In this document: in pieces, positions 1-5,467 of the stretch
Layout of the letters: each line of letters starts with the position of its first letter
Position numbering within the stretch: position 1 is the first letter of the stretch
From: an uncultured Lutibacter sp.
GTDB lineage: Bacteria > Bacteroidota > Bacteroidia > Flavobacteriales > Flavobacteriaceae
Assembly: GCA_913061425.1 (NCBI GenBank)
Contig: CAJXUO010000119.1
Span: forward strand, 1 to 5,585
Reading direction: 5' to 3'
DNA: 5,585 nt
Position numbers and translations under genes: made by a program
The notes under the pieces: model-generated
The model's database searches: none
The model's input: the letters and a program-made list of their open reading frames with translations, nothing else
What the model was told of the DNA's origin: nothing

Positions 1-161
1 ATACAAGACGTAATGAAGGAATAAGTATTTGGGTTATAGAATCGAAAAATATTACAGCGTCAAATCCAGAAAATAATGGAGAATTATTTGAACCAGCGCA
101 AGACAAAATCTATCGTCACCCAACATTTTACGATTTACCAGACGAAGTAAAACACATGTAA
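1..161 (+). CDS. paaB: PaaB, phenylacetyl-CoA epoxidase subunit B (3' end only)
   Basis: This is the C-terminal 52 residues of PaaB, read from base 3 and ending with TAA at 159-161. The 5' part lies outside the window. PaaB is a small (about 95 aa in E. coli) non-catalytic subunit of the PaaABCE ring-1,2-phenylacetyl-CoA epoxidase, thought to bridge the PaaA-PaaC complexes. The visible stretch begins TRRNEG and contains SIWVIES, NPENNGELFEPA and the family-typical tail YRHPTFYDLPDEVKHM, which closely matches the E. coli ending as I recall it. The stop overlaps the paaC start by one base (TAATG), implying translational coupling and co-synthesis of subunits. Identification is strong despite truncation, because the tail is diagnostic. 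Confidence 0.93.
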   Translation, partial: TRRNEGISIWVIESKNITASNPENNGELFEPAQDKIYRHPTFYDLPDEVKHM

Positions 162-913
162 TGAAAGAAAATCTTTATAAATACATTCTTGGGATTGCTG
201 ATAATTCCTTAATTCTTGGACAACGCTTAGGTGAATTATGTGGTCATGGACCAAGTTTAGAAACAGATATCGCTTGTACAAATATCTCTTTAGATTTATT
301 CGGGCAAGTGCGTAGTTATTACCAATATGCTGCTAAAATTATAGGAGATGGAAGGTCAGAAGATGATATTGCAATGCTTCGAAAAGAAAGAGAGTATGTA
401 AATGTACTTTTAGTAGAACAACCAAATACTGATTTTGCATATACTATTGGTCGCCAATTCTTATTCGATGTCTATCATTTTTTGTTTTTAAAAGAATTAC
501 AAAAAAGTCATGACTTGACACTTTCTGCCATAGCAATAAAATCTATTAAAGAAGTTAGTTACCATCAACGCTTTTCTACAGATTGGGTAAAACGTTTAGG
601 TGACGGAACAGCAGAAAGTCATCAAAGAATGCAAGACGCAATTGATAGTTTATGGACATATACAGATGAGTTATTTCATCAGACTGAAGCAGATAAAATA
701 ATCATTTCTGAAGGAATTGGTGTTGATGTTACAGTTTTAAAATCAGTATATTACGCTACTGTTTCAAAAATTTTAAATGAGTCAACTTTAAAAGTTCCTG
801 AATCAAAATGGTTCCAAAAAGGAGGGAAAGAAGGAATTCATACAGAACATTTAGGCTATTTATTAAGTGATTTACAATATATGCAACGTACGTATCCAAA
901 TATGGAATGGTAA
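161..913 (+). CDS. paaC: PaaC, phenylacetyl-CoA epoxidase structural subunit
   Basis: This 250-aa protein, close to the E. coli length of 248, is the PaaC subunit of the cytoplasmic multicomponent epoxidase that converts phenylacetyl-CoA to its ring-1,2-epoxide. PaaC has a ferritin-like helical fold but is the non-catalytic paralogue that pairs with PaaA. Landmarks are LGQRLGELCGHGPSLE (about 19-34), LDLFGQVR (44-51), LLVEQPNTDFAYTIGRQ (83-99), IKEVSYHQRFS (129-139), the EGIGVD segment near 184-189, and the C-terminal GGKEGIHTEHLGYLL with LQYMQR. The ATG at 161 overlaps the paaB stop in TAATG, which fixes the start. A 29-nt gap with weak inverted repeats separates it from paaD. The sequence shows no sign of truncation. 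Confidence 0.96.
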   Translation: MKENLYKYILGIADNSLILGQRLGELCGHGPSLETDIACTNISLDLFGQVRSYYQYAAKIIGDGRSEDDIAMLRKEREYVNVLLVEQPNTDFAYTIGRQFLFDVYHFLFLKELQKSHDLTLSAIAIKSIKEVSYHQRFSTDWVKRLGDGTAESHQRMQDAIDSLWTYTDELFHQTEADKIIISEGIGVDVTVLKSVYYATVSKILNESTLKVPESKWFQKGGKEGIHTEHLGYLLSDLQYMQRTYPNMEW

Positions 914-916
914 TAT

Positions 917-938
917 TGCTGTGACAGCAGAAATGTCA
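917..938 (+). other. Small overlapping inverted repeats in the paaC-paaD gap
   Basis: TGCTG (917-921) can pair with CAGCA (925-929) around a 3-nt loop. TGACA (922-926) can instead pair with TGTCA (934-938). The two hairpins are mutually exclusive and lie just before the paaD ATG. They are short and may be chance; a role in tuning paaD translation is speculation. Confidence 0.25.
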
Positions 939-942
939 AAAA

Positions 943-1443
943 ATGATTAAAACTGAACAGCATATCGATCAAAAACTATTTCCAATTCTGGAGCAAGTTT
1001 CTGACCCTGAAATTCCTGTATTATCTATTATGGAAATGGGAGTTGTACGTACAGCAGTTATTAAAAATGGGGTTGTAAAAGTTCAAATTACACCAACATA
1101 TAGTGGATGTCCTGCAATGGATGTTATTGGTGAGGATATAAAAAAAGCATTAAAAGAAAAAGGATACAATTCAGAAATAGAATTAATCCTCGCTCCTGCT
1201 TGGACAACTGATTGGATTACACCAAAAGGGAGAAAAGCGTTAGAAGATTATGGAATAGCAGCACCATTAGATGCTGAAGGAGATAAAAGTGTATTGCTTG
1301 ATGGTAAAAGATTGGTAAAATGTACTAATTGTAAGTCAACTAATACAAGATTAGTAAGTCAATTTGGGTCAACAGCATGTAAAGCACAGTTTCAGTGTGA
1401 TGACTGTCAAGAACCATTTGACTATTTTAAATGTCTTAAATAG
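943..1443 (+). CDS. paaD: PaaD, Fe-S/metal maturation factor of the phenylacetyl-CoA epoxidase
   Basis: PaaD is a 166-aa cytoplasmic protein needed for epoxidase activity but not a stable part of the PaaABCE complex. It is generally viewed as a metal or Fe-S cluster maturation factor. The N-terminal part (about 10-105) is a MIP18/DUF59 domain with DPEIPVLSIMEMGVVR (21-36), PTYSGCP carrying Cys56 (51-57), and PAWTTDWITP (85-94). The C-terminal part is a zinc-ribbon-like module with Cys127 and Cys130, FGSTACKA with Cys146 (141-148), Cys152 and Cys155, and the ending EPFDYFKCLK with Cys164. Both modules match the PaaD pattern and separate it from stand-alone SUF-type DUF59 proteins. The ATG at 943 follows an A-rich tract with no Shine-Dalgarno. 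In E. coli paaE follows; here a crotonase follows after 19 nt. Confidence 0.95.
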   Translation: MIKTEQHIDQKLFPILEQVSDPEIPVLSIMEMGVVRTAVIKNGVVKVQITPTYSGCPAMDVIGEDIKKALKEKGYNSEIELILAPAWTTDWITPKGRKALEDYGIAAPLDAEGDKSVLLDGKRLVKCTNCKSTNTRLVSQFGSTACKAQFQCDDCQEPFDYFKCLK

Positions 1444-1462
1444 ACAAAACATAAAATAAGGT

Positions 1463-2248
1463 ATGAGCAATAATTCAATTCTATTAAAAATTGGAAATAA
1501 AATAGCGTATATCACGCTAAACAGACCTGAAGTATTTAACAGTTTCAATCGTGAAATGGCGTTTTTACTTCAAGACACTTTAGACGCTTGTGAGAAAAAT
1601 GATGAAGTACGAGCGATTGTACTTACTGGAAACGGCAAAGCATTCTGTGCAGGTCAAGATTTAAAAGAAGTTACTGATCCAGACTTAAATCCAGGATTCA
1701 AAAAAATATTAGAAGAGCATTACAATCCCATAATTACGCGAATTCGTTCTATAAAAAAACCAATTATAGGTGCAATAAATGGTGTTGCTGCTGGTGCAGG
1801 AGCTAATATTGCTCTATCCTGTGATATTGTCGTTGCGCATGAAAAAGTAAGTTTTATACAGGCTTTTAGTCTTATAGGTTTAGTGCCTGATAGTGCAGGA
1901 ACTTTCTTTTTACCAAGGTTGATTGGGTTTCAGAAAGCATTAGCTTTAGCAATGCTTGGTGATAAAATTTCTGCAGAAGAAGCAGAACGATTAGGAATGA
2001 TTTACAAGATGATTCCACTTGAAAACTTTGAAGAAGAAGTACATAAATTGGCGCTAAAAATGGCGAACATGCCAACCAAGGCATTAGGGATGATTAAAGA
2101 ATTGTATAATAAATCGATGAGCAATACTTTGGAAGACCAACTTGCATTGGAATCTAAGTTACAAATTGAAGCAGCGCAAACTAATGACTATGCAGAAGGT
2201 GTTGCAGCATTTATAGAAAAAAGAAAACCTAATTTTAAAGGAAACTAA
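1463..2248 (+). CDS. paaG: PaaG, 1,2-epoxyphenylacetyl-CoA isomerase (crotonase family)
   Basis: This 261-aa enoyl-CoA hydratase/isomerase-fold protein has nearly the length of E. coli PaaG (262). PaaG converts ring-1,2-epoxyphenylacetyl-CoA to oxepin-CoA and also isomerises downstream enoyl-CoA esters. Crotonase signatures are LNRPEVFNSFNREM (19-32), the first oxyanion-hole loop FCAGQDLKEV (61-70), NGVAAGAGANIAL (106-118), and LIGLVPDSAGTFFLPR (137-152). The Asp at 143 sits where PaaG-type isomerases keep a catalytic Asp. GQDL in the first loop, HYNPIITRI (86-94) and the tail DYAEGVAAFIEKRKPNFKG favour PaaG over PaaF. One oddity is Ala145 where the family usually has Gly (PDxGGT). A hydratase role covering the missing PaaF is possible but unproven. 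The gene abuts paaH. Confidence 0.9.
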   Translation: MSNNSILLKIGNKIAYITLNRPEVFNSFNREMAFLLQDTLDACEKNDEVRAIVLTGNGKAFCAGQDLKEVTDPDLNPGFKKILEEHYNPIITRIRSIKKPIIGAINGVAAGAGANIALSCDIVVAHEKVSFIQAFSLIGLVPDSAGTFFLPRLIGFQKALALAMLGDKISAEEAERLGMIYKMIPLENFEEEVHKLALKMANMPTKALGMIKELYNKSMSNTLEDQLALESKLQIEAAQTNDYAEGVAAFIEKRKPNFKGN

Positions 2249-3403
2249 ATGAATGTAGGAATAATTGGTTCTGGAACAATGGGAAGTGGCATCGCACAAG
2301 TCGCTGCAACTTCTGGTTGTAAAGTGAAATTATACGACACTAATCAAGTTGCATTAAACAAATCTAAAGTTGCATTGGATAAAGTATTGTCAAGGTTAAT
2401 TGAAAAAGGGCGTATTGATTCTGATGAAAAAAACAGAATTCAAGATAATATTTCTTACGTAAATAACTTAAAGGGTTTAGCCGATTCAAACTTAACGATT
2501 GAAGCGATTATTGAGAATTTAGACATCAAGAAAAAAGTATTTTCAGAATTAGAAAGTTATGTTTCTGATGATTGTATTATCGCCTCAAACACTTCAAGTC
2601 TATCAATTGCATCAATTGCAGCGTCATTACAAAAACCTGAACGTTGTGTTGGAATTCATTTTTTCAATCCAGCACCATTAATGAAATTGGTTGAAGTGAT
2701 TCCTGCCATTCAAACATCAAAAGAGGTTTTAGACCAAGCAACTCAAATTATTTCTGATTGGAAGAAAGTCGTTGCAGTTGCCAAAGACACTCCAGGATTT
2801 ATAGTAAATCGTGTTGCAAGACCCTTTTACGGAGAATCTTTACGAATTCACGAAGAAGGATTGGCTGATTTCGCAACGATTGATTGGAGTTTAAAAACTT
2901 TAGGAGGCTTTAGAATGGGCCCTTTTGAATTAATGGATTTTATTGGTAATGATATAAATTATACGGTTACCGAAACAGTATTTACAGCATTCTATTTTGA
3001 CCCAAGATATAGACCTTCATTTACACAAAAACGTTTTTCAGAAGCAGGATATCTAGGGAGAAAATCTGGAAAAGGATACTATGATTATACGGAAGGAGCA
3101 ATAAAACCTACTCCAACCAAAGATACTGTATTAGCACAACAAATTTTTGACAGAGTTTTAGCAATGCTAATCAACGAAGCAGCAGATGCCTTATTTTTAA
3201 ATATTTCCTCAGCAGAAGATATTGATAATGCTATGACCAAAGGAGTTAATTATCCTAAAGGTTTATTGGCTTGGGCTGACGAAAAAGGCATAAAATGGTG
3301 TGTCTCTAAATTAGACGAATTATACAACGAATATCACGAAGACAGATACCGTTGCAGTCCTCTATTGAGAAAAATGAATAGCGGAAATAAAACATTTTTT
3401 TAA
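2249..3403 (+). CDS. paaH: PaaH, 3-hydroxyacyl-CoA dehydrogenase (3-hydroxyadipyl-CoA dehydrogenase), compact form
   Basis: This 384-aa NAD-dependent enzyme oxidises 3-hydroxyadipyl-CoA to 3-oxoadipyl-CoA. The N-terminal Rossmann domain starts with GIIGSGTMGSGIAQ (4-17), with the acidic cofactor residue at Asp30. SNTSS lies at 113-117. The catalytic dyad is His137 in GIHFFNPAP and Glu149 in KLVEV, twelve residues apart as is usual. TPGFIVNRVARP (181-192) opens the first C-terminal helical domain, which runs through MGPFELMDFIG to GRKSGKGYYDY (270-280). A second 3HCDH C-terminal domain (about 297-375) carries LINEAADAL, INKGVNYP-like MTKGVNYPKGLLAW and DRYRCSPLLRKM. Compared with the roughly 475-aa E. 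coli PaaH, about 80-90 residues between the two helical domains are absent. The ATG directly follows the paaG stop. Confidence 0.92.
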   Translation: MNVGIIGSGTMGSGIAQVAATSGCKVKLYDTNQVALNKSKVALDKVLSRLIEKGRIDSDEKNRIQDNISYVNNLKGLADSNLTIEAIIENLDIKKKVFSELESYVSDDCIIASNTSSLSIASIAASLQKPERCVGIHFFNPAPLMKLVEVIPAIQTSKEVLDQATQIISDWKKVVAVAKDTPGFIVNRVARPFYGESLRIHEEGLADFATIDWSLKTLGGFRMGPFELMDFIGNDINYTVTETVFTAFYFDPRYRPSFTQKRFSEAGYLGRKSGKGYYDYTEGAIKPTPTKDTVLAQQIFDRVLAMLINEAADALFLNISSAEDIDNAMTKGVNYPKGLLAWADEKGIKWCVSKLDELYNEYHEDRYRCSPLLRKMNSGNKTFF

Positions 3404-3808
3404 ATGAAAGGCGAATTAATTCCATATAAAATGTTAAGTCAAGATGCCTATAGTACTTGGCTAGGCATAGATATTTTAAAAAGTGAAGTTGGTTGTGTGA
3501 AAGTTGGAATGACAATTCGTAAAGAAATGTTGAACAGCATGAATAAAGCACATGGAGGAATTAGTTATTCACTTGCAGATACTGCTTTTGGATTTACGTC
3601 TAATACACATGGGAAATATGCTGTTTCAATTGAAACAAGTATCAATCATATTGAAGCATTGAACGAAGGTGATTATTTAATTGCTGAATGCGTCATTGAA
3701 AAAGTAAATAACAGATTAGGTTTTAATATCGTAGAAGTTAAACGAGGAGATGAATTAGTAGCGCTTTTTAAAGGTGTCGTTTATCGTACTCAAAAAGATT
3801 GGGAATAA
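3404..3808 (+). CDS. paaI: PaaI, hotdog-fold acyl-CoA thioesterase of the phenylacetate pathway
   Basis: This 134-aa single hotdog-domain protein is close to the 140 aa of E. coli PaaI. PaaI hydrolyses hydroxyphenylacetyl-CoA and related CoA esters, and is thought to release CoA trapped in dead-end intermediates. The key signature is MNKAHGGISYSLADTAFGF (about 46-64): the HGG motif at 50-52 and the active-site Asp59 in SLADTAF. The C-terminal strands include LIAECVIEKVNNRLGFNIVEV (92-112) and ELVALFKGVVYR (117-128). The ATG immediately follows the paaH stop, and its own TAA overlaps the thiolase ATG in TAATG, so the gene is firmly embedded in the operon. Confidence 0.93.
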   Translation: MKGELIPYKMLSQDAYSTWLGIDILKSEVGCVKVGMTIRKEMLNSMNKAHGGISYSLADTAFGFTSNTHGKYAVSIETSINHIEALNEGDYLIAECVIEKVNNRLGFNIVEVKRGDELVALFKGVVYRTQKDWE

Positions 3809-5022
3809 TGAAAGAAGCATATATAATAGACGGAATAAGAACTCCTATAGGAAGTTACAAAGGAACCTTATCTGCAGTTCGAACTGATGATTTAGGAGCC
3901 ATTGTCATAGAAGAGTTAGTAAAAAGAAATCCTAACATCCCAAAAGATGCTTATGACGATGTTATTATGGGTTGTGCTAATCAAGCAGGAGAAGACAATC
4001 GTAATGTAGCGAGAATGTCATCTTTATTGGCAGGATTACCATTTACAGTTCCTGGAGAAACAGTGAATCGTTTATGTAGCTCAGGACTTTCAGCCATTAT
4101 TCATGCAAATAGAGCTATAAAAGCTGGAGATGGAGATCTATTTATTTCTGGAGGAGTAGAAAATATGACTCGTGGACCCTATGTTATTGGAAAGCCTTCA
4201 AGTGCTTTTGGTAACGATTCTAAAATGTATGACTCTAGTTTTGGTTGGCGTTTTATCAATCCAAAAATGCAAAAATTATATGGCACAGATGGAATGGGAA
4301 ATACTGCTGAAAATCTAGCAGAAAAATATAATATTTCTCGAGAAGATCAAGATGCATTTGCATATTGGAGTCAAATGAAAGCAACCAAAGCACAAGAAAA
4401 TGGAAGGTTAGCAAAAGAAATAGTAACTGTTGAAATTCCGCAGCGTAAAAAAGATCCAATTCTATTTTCAAAAGATGAGTTTGTTAAGCCAACAACTTCT
4501 TTAGAAATTTTAGGGAAATTACGTACAGCATTCAAAAAAGAAGGAGGAAGTGTAACTGCTGGAAATTCATCAGGATTAAATGATGGAGCAGCAGCAACAA
4601 TTATAGCATCAGAAGATGCCGTAAAAAAATATAATCTAAAACCATTAGCTAGAATCGTAAGTTCTGCTGTAGTAGGGGTTGAACCTAAAATTATGGGAAT
4701 TGGTCCTGTGCAAGCCTCTAATAAAGCGTTAGAAAAAGCAGGTTTAACGATGGATGATATAGATGTGATTGAATTAAACGAAGCATTTGCAGCACAGGCT
4801 TTAGCATGTACACGTGCTTGGGGATTAGCAGATAACGACCCAAGATTAAATCCAAATGGAGGTTCAATTGCAATTGGTCATCCGTTAGGAGTTACTGGAG
4901 CGAGAATTGCTTATTCTGCGGCTTTAGAATTGCATGAACAAAATAAAAGATATGCATTAATTACAATGTGTATTGGAGTTGGGCAAGGATATGCGGCAAT
5001 AATAGAACGCATTCCTGCGTAG
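3808..5022 (+). CDS. paaJ: PaaJ, beta-ketoadipyl-CoA / 3-oxo-5,6-dehydrosuberyl-CoA thiolase
   Basis: This 404-aa thiolase cleaves 3-oxo-5,6-dehydrosuberyl-CoA, and later 3-oxoadipyl-CoA, to acetyl-CoA plus the shortened acyl-CoA. Signatures are GIRTPIGSYKGTLS (9-22), GCANQAGEDNRNVARM (55-70), the nucleophilic Cys90 in VNRLCSSGLSA, GGVENMTRGPYVIGK (115-129), NEAFAAQA (324-331), His358 in GGSIAIGHPLGVTGAR, and Cys388 in TMCIGVGQG. GWRFINP and DNRNVARM favour the PaaJ/PcaF group over generic acetyl-CoA acetyltransferases. The start is taken at ATG 3808, which overlaps the paaI stop (TAATG). An in-frame TTG at 3799 would add three residues and overlap paaI more, so it is less likely. The tail is odd: the last codons (IPA, then TAG) come from a palindromic repeat at 5011-5030, whereas E. 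coli PaaJ ends ...ILERV. The repeat therefore provides the stop codon. Confidence 0.95.
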   Translation: MKEAYIIDGIRTPIGSYKGTLSAVRTDDLGAIVIEELVKRNPNIPKDAYDDVIMGCANQAGEDNRNVARMSSLLAGLPFTVPGETVNRLCSSGLSAIIHANRAIKAGDGDLFISGGVENMTRGPYVIGKPSSAFGNDSKMYDSSFGWRFINPKMQKLYGTDGMGNTAENLAEKYNISREDQDAFAYWSQMKATKAQENGRLAKEIVTVEIPQRKKDPILFSKDEFVKPTTSLEILGKLRTAFKKEGGSVTAGNSSGLNDGAAATIIASEDAVKKYNLKPLARIVSSAVVGVEPKIMGIGPVQASNKALEKAGLTMDDIDVIELNEAFAAQALACTRAWGLADNDPRLNPNGGSIAIGHPLGVTGARIAYSAALELHEQNKRYALITMCIGVGQGYAAIIERIPA

Positions 5023-5030
5023 GCAGGAAT
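5011..5030. repeat. Left palindromic repeat (8-bp arms), overlapping the end of paaJ
   Basis: ATTCCTGC (5011-5018) and GCAGGAAT (5023-5030) are perfect inverted repeats separated by GTAG. The core CCTGCGTAGGCAGG (5014-5027) occurs exactly, reverse-complemented, at 5447-5460. From memory, palindromes of this type are abundant and dispersed in flavobacterial genomes, similar in concept to REP elements. The paaJ TAG stop at 5020-5022 lies in the 4-nt centre. The hairpin is followed by CTCTGG rather than a T tract, so it does not look like a standard intrinsic terminator. Confidence 0.92.
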
Positions 5031-5092
5031 CTCTGGATAAAGAAACAGGAATTAAGTTTATGTATTCGACTTAATAAAGAGATGTCTAGAGA
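5030..5092 (+). other. Nested inverted repeats in the leader of the GIY-YIG gene
   Basis: TCTCTGGATA (5030-5039) can pair with TGTCTAGAGA (5083-5092) over ten positions, including two G-U pairs in RNA. Inside it, ATTAAGT (5051-5057) pairs perfectly with ACTTAAT (5069-5075) around an 11-nt loop. Together with the palindrome at 5011-5030, most of the 103-nt interval between paaJ and the nuclease ORF could fold. I recognise no known riboswitch or ncRNA family and no convincing Bacteroidota promoter (TTG ... TAnnTTTG) in it. It may be a structural part of the mobile unit or chance in AT-rich DNA. Confidence 0.35.
5046..5052. repeat. Partial copy of the palindrome arm (CAGGAAT)
   Basis: CAGGAAT recurs here 22 nt after the identical string at 5024-5030 in the left palindrome, in the same orientation. 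It could be the relic of another repeat copy or an alternative pairing partner for ATTCCT at 5117-5122. Seven bases alone are weak evidence; the clustering with the other copies is the reason to note it. Confidence 0.35.
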
Positions 5093-5114
5093 ATAAGTAA
5101 GACATAAATAAAAC

Positions 5115-5122
5115 AGATTCCT
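5115..5122. repeat. Half copy of the palindrome just upstream of the nuclease start
   Basis: AGATTCCT is the exact reverse complement of AGGAATCT at 5025-5032, the inner side of the left palindrome. It also matches AGATACCT at 5442-5449 in the right copy with one mismatch. It ends three bases before the GIY-YIG ATG. It therefore looks like half of a third repeat in the orientation of the right copy. Confidence 0.5.
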
Positions 5123-5125
5123 AAG

Positions 5126-5440
5126 ATGAAGTATTGGTACGTCTACATAATGGCAAATAAACCTAACGGCGTAATTTATATAGGCATAACAAATAATATT
5201 GACGAAAGAGTTAAAGAAAATAAAATGTATCCTAATTCATTTACAGCAAAATATAATTGTAAAAAGCTTGTTTATTTTGAAGAGTTCGAAAATGGAGAGA
5301 AAGCTTCTGTTCGAGAGAGGCAATTCAAAAAATGGAAAAGAGAATGGAAAATTAATCTAATTGTAGAAATGAACACAACTTGGTCAGATTTAAGCTTAAA
5401 TTGGAATTTAGATAATAAAAAGTTTAGAATTAATAACTAA
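5126..5440 (+). CDS. Small GIY-YIG endonuclease-domain protein, repeat-flanked
   Basis: This 104-aa protein is essentially one GIY-YIG nuclease domain of the short stand-alone class (UPF0213/YhbQ-like group, usually about 80-100 aa). The GIY element appears as YVYIM (5-9, key Tyr7) and the YIG element as IYIGITNN (17-24, key Tyr18). Arg28 in DERV is the expected catalytic Arg, and Glu64 in VRERQFKKWKREWK the expected metal-binding Glu. The position that is usually His in RVxEHK is Asn32 here (RVKENK), which is unusual. The basic FKKWKREWK helix and WSDL near 86-89 are typical of the family. There is no DNA-binding module beyond the domain. Orientation matches the paa genes, so it may be co-transcribed, but it has no known role in phenylacetate catabolism. 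Flanking inverted palindromes suggest a selfish or repeat-associated nuclease. In vivo substrate is unknown. Confidence 0.88.
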   Translation: MKYWYVYIMANKPNGVIYIGITNNIDERVKENKMYPNSFTAKYNCKKLVYFEEFENGEKASVRERQFKKWKREWKINLIVEMNTTWSDLSLNWNLDNKKFRINN

Positions 5441-5441
5441 A

Positions 5442-5460
5442 AGATACCTGCCTACGCAGG
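5442..5460. repeat. Right palindromic repeat, inverted relative to the left copy
   Basis: CCTGC (5447-5451), CTAC, GCAGG (5456-5460) form a 5-bp stem and 4-nt loop, exactly the reverse complement of 5014-5027. The outer arms are degraded: one A/C mismatch next to the core, then AT/AT pairs. The inner flank AGAT (5442-5445) corresponds to ATCT of the left copy. It begins two bases after the nuclease stop and ends seven bases before the paaZ ATG. No T tract follows. Confidence 0.88.
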
Positions 5461-5467
5461 CATTGAT

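Larger units (their letters stand above)
5011..5464 (+). mobile_element. Candidate palindrome-bounded GIY-YIG nuclease unit inserted between paaJ and paaZ
   Basis: This segment holds the left palindrome, a leader with partial copies of the repeat and nested inverted repeats, one GIY-YIG endonuclease gene, and the right palindrome in the opposite orientation. The 14-bp cores at 5014-5027 and 5447-5460 are exact reverse complements, and agreement extends inward through an ATCT that matches apart from one preceding base. CATT occurs directly outside both cores (5010-5013 and 5461-5464), resembling a target duplication, although other evidence argues against a simple insertion. It interrupts an otherwise tightly packed catabolic operon with a gene unrelated to it. 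No transposase is present. Mobility is inferred from architecture only. Alternatively, two dispersed repeats may have landed independently beside a resident nuclease gene. Confidence 0.55.

Noticed and set aside
1872..2084. Open reading frame of 70 codons on the minus strand
   Set aside because: It lies wholly inside paaG, has no recognisable domain, and has the low-complexity Leu/Phe-rich look of an antisense shadow.
3306..3551. Open reading frame of 81 codons on the minus strand
   Set aside because: It overlaps the end of paaH and start of paaI, both strongly supported; no domain or start context supports it.
3799..3807. Upstream TTG start for paaJ
   Set aside because: It adds only three residues before the conserved MKEAYIIDGIRTP start and would replace a TAATG junction identical in form to that of paaB/paaC.
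4256..4471. Open reading frame of 71 codons on the minus strand
   Set aside because: It is antisense to the conserved middle of paaJ and shows no family features.
5011..5040. Left palindrome as an intrinsic terminator after paaJ
   Set aside because: The stem is followed by CTCTGGATAA with no T tract, it overlaps the coding end, and its core recurs inverted after the nuclease gene, so it is better explained as a dispersed repeat.
5031..5125. Promoter for the nuclease gene or paaZ
   Set aside because: I found no convincing TTG plus TAnnTTTG pair at proper spacing; AT-rich matches are too weak to report.
5011..5460. CRISPR array
   Set aside because: The copies are inverted, few and unevenly spaced, with a protein-coding gene between them and no cas genes.
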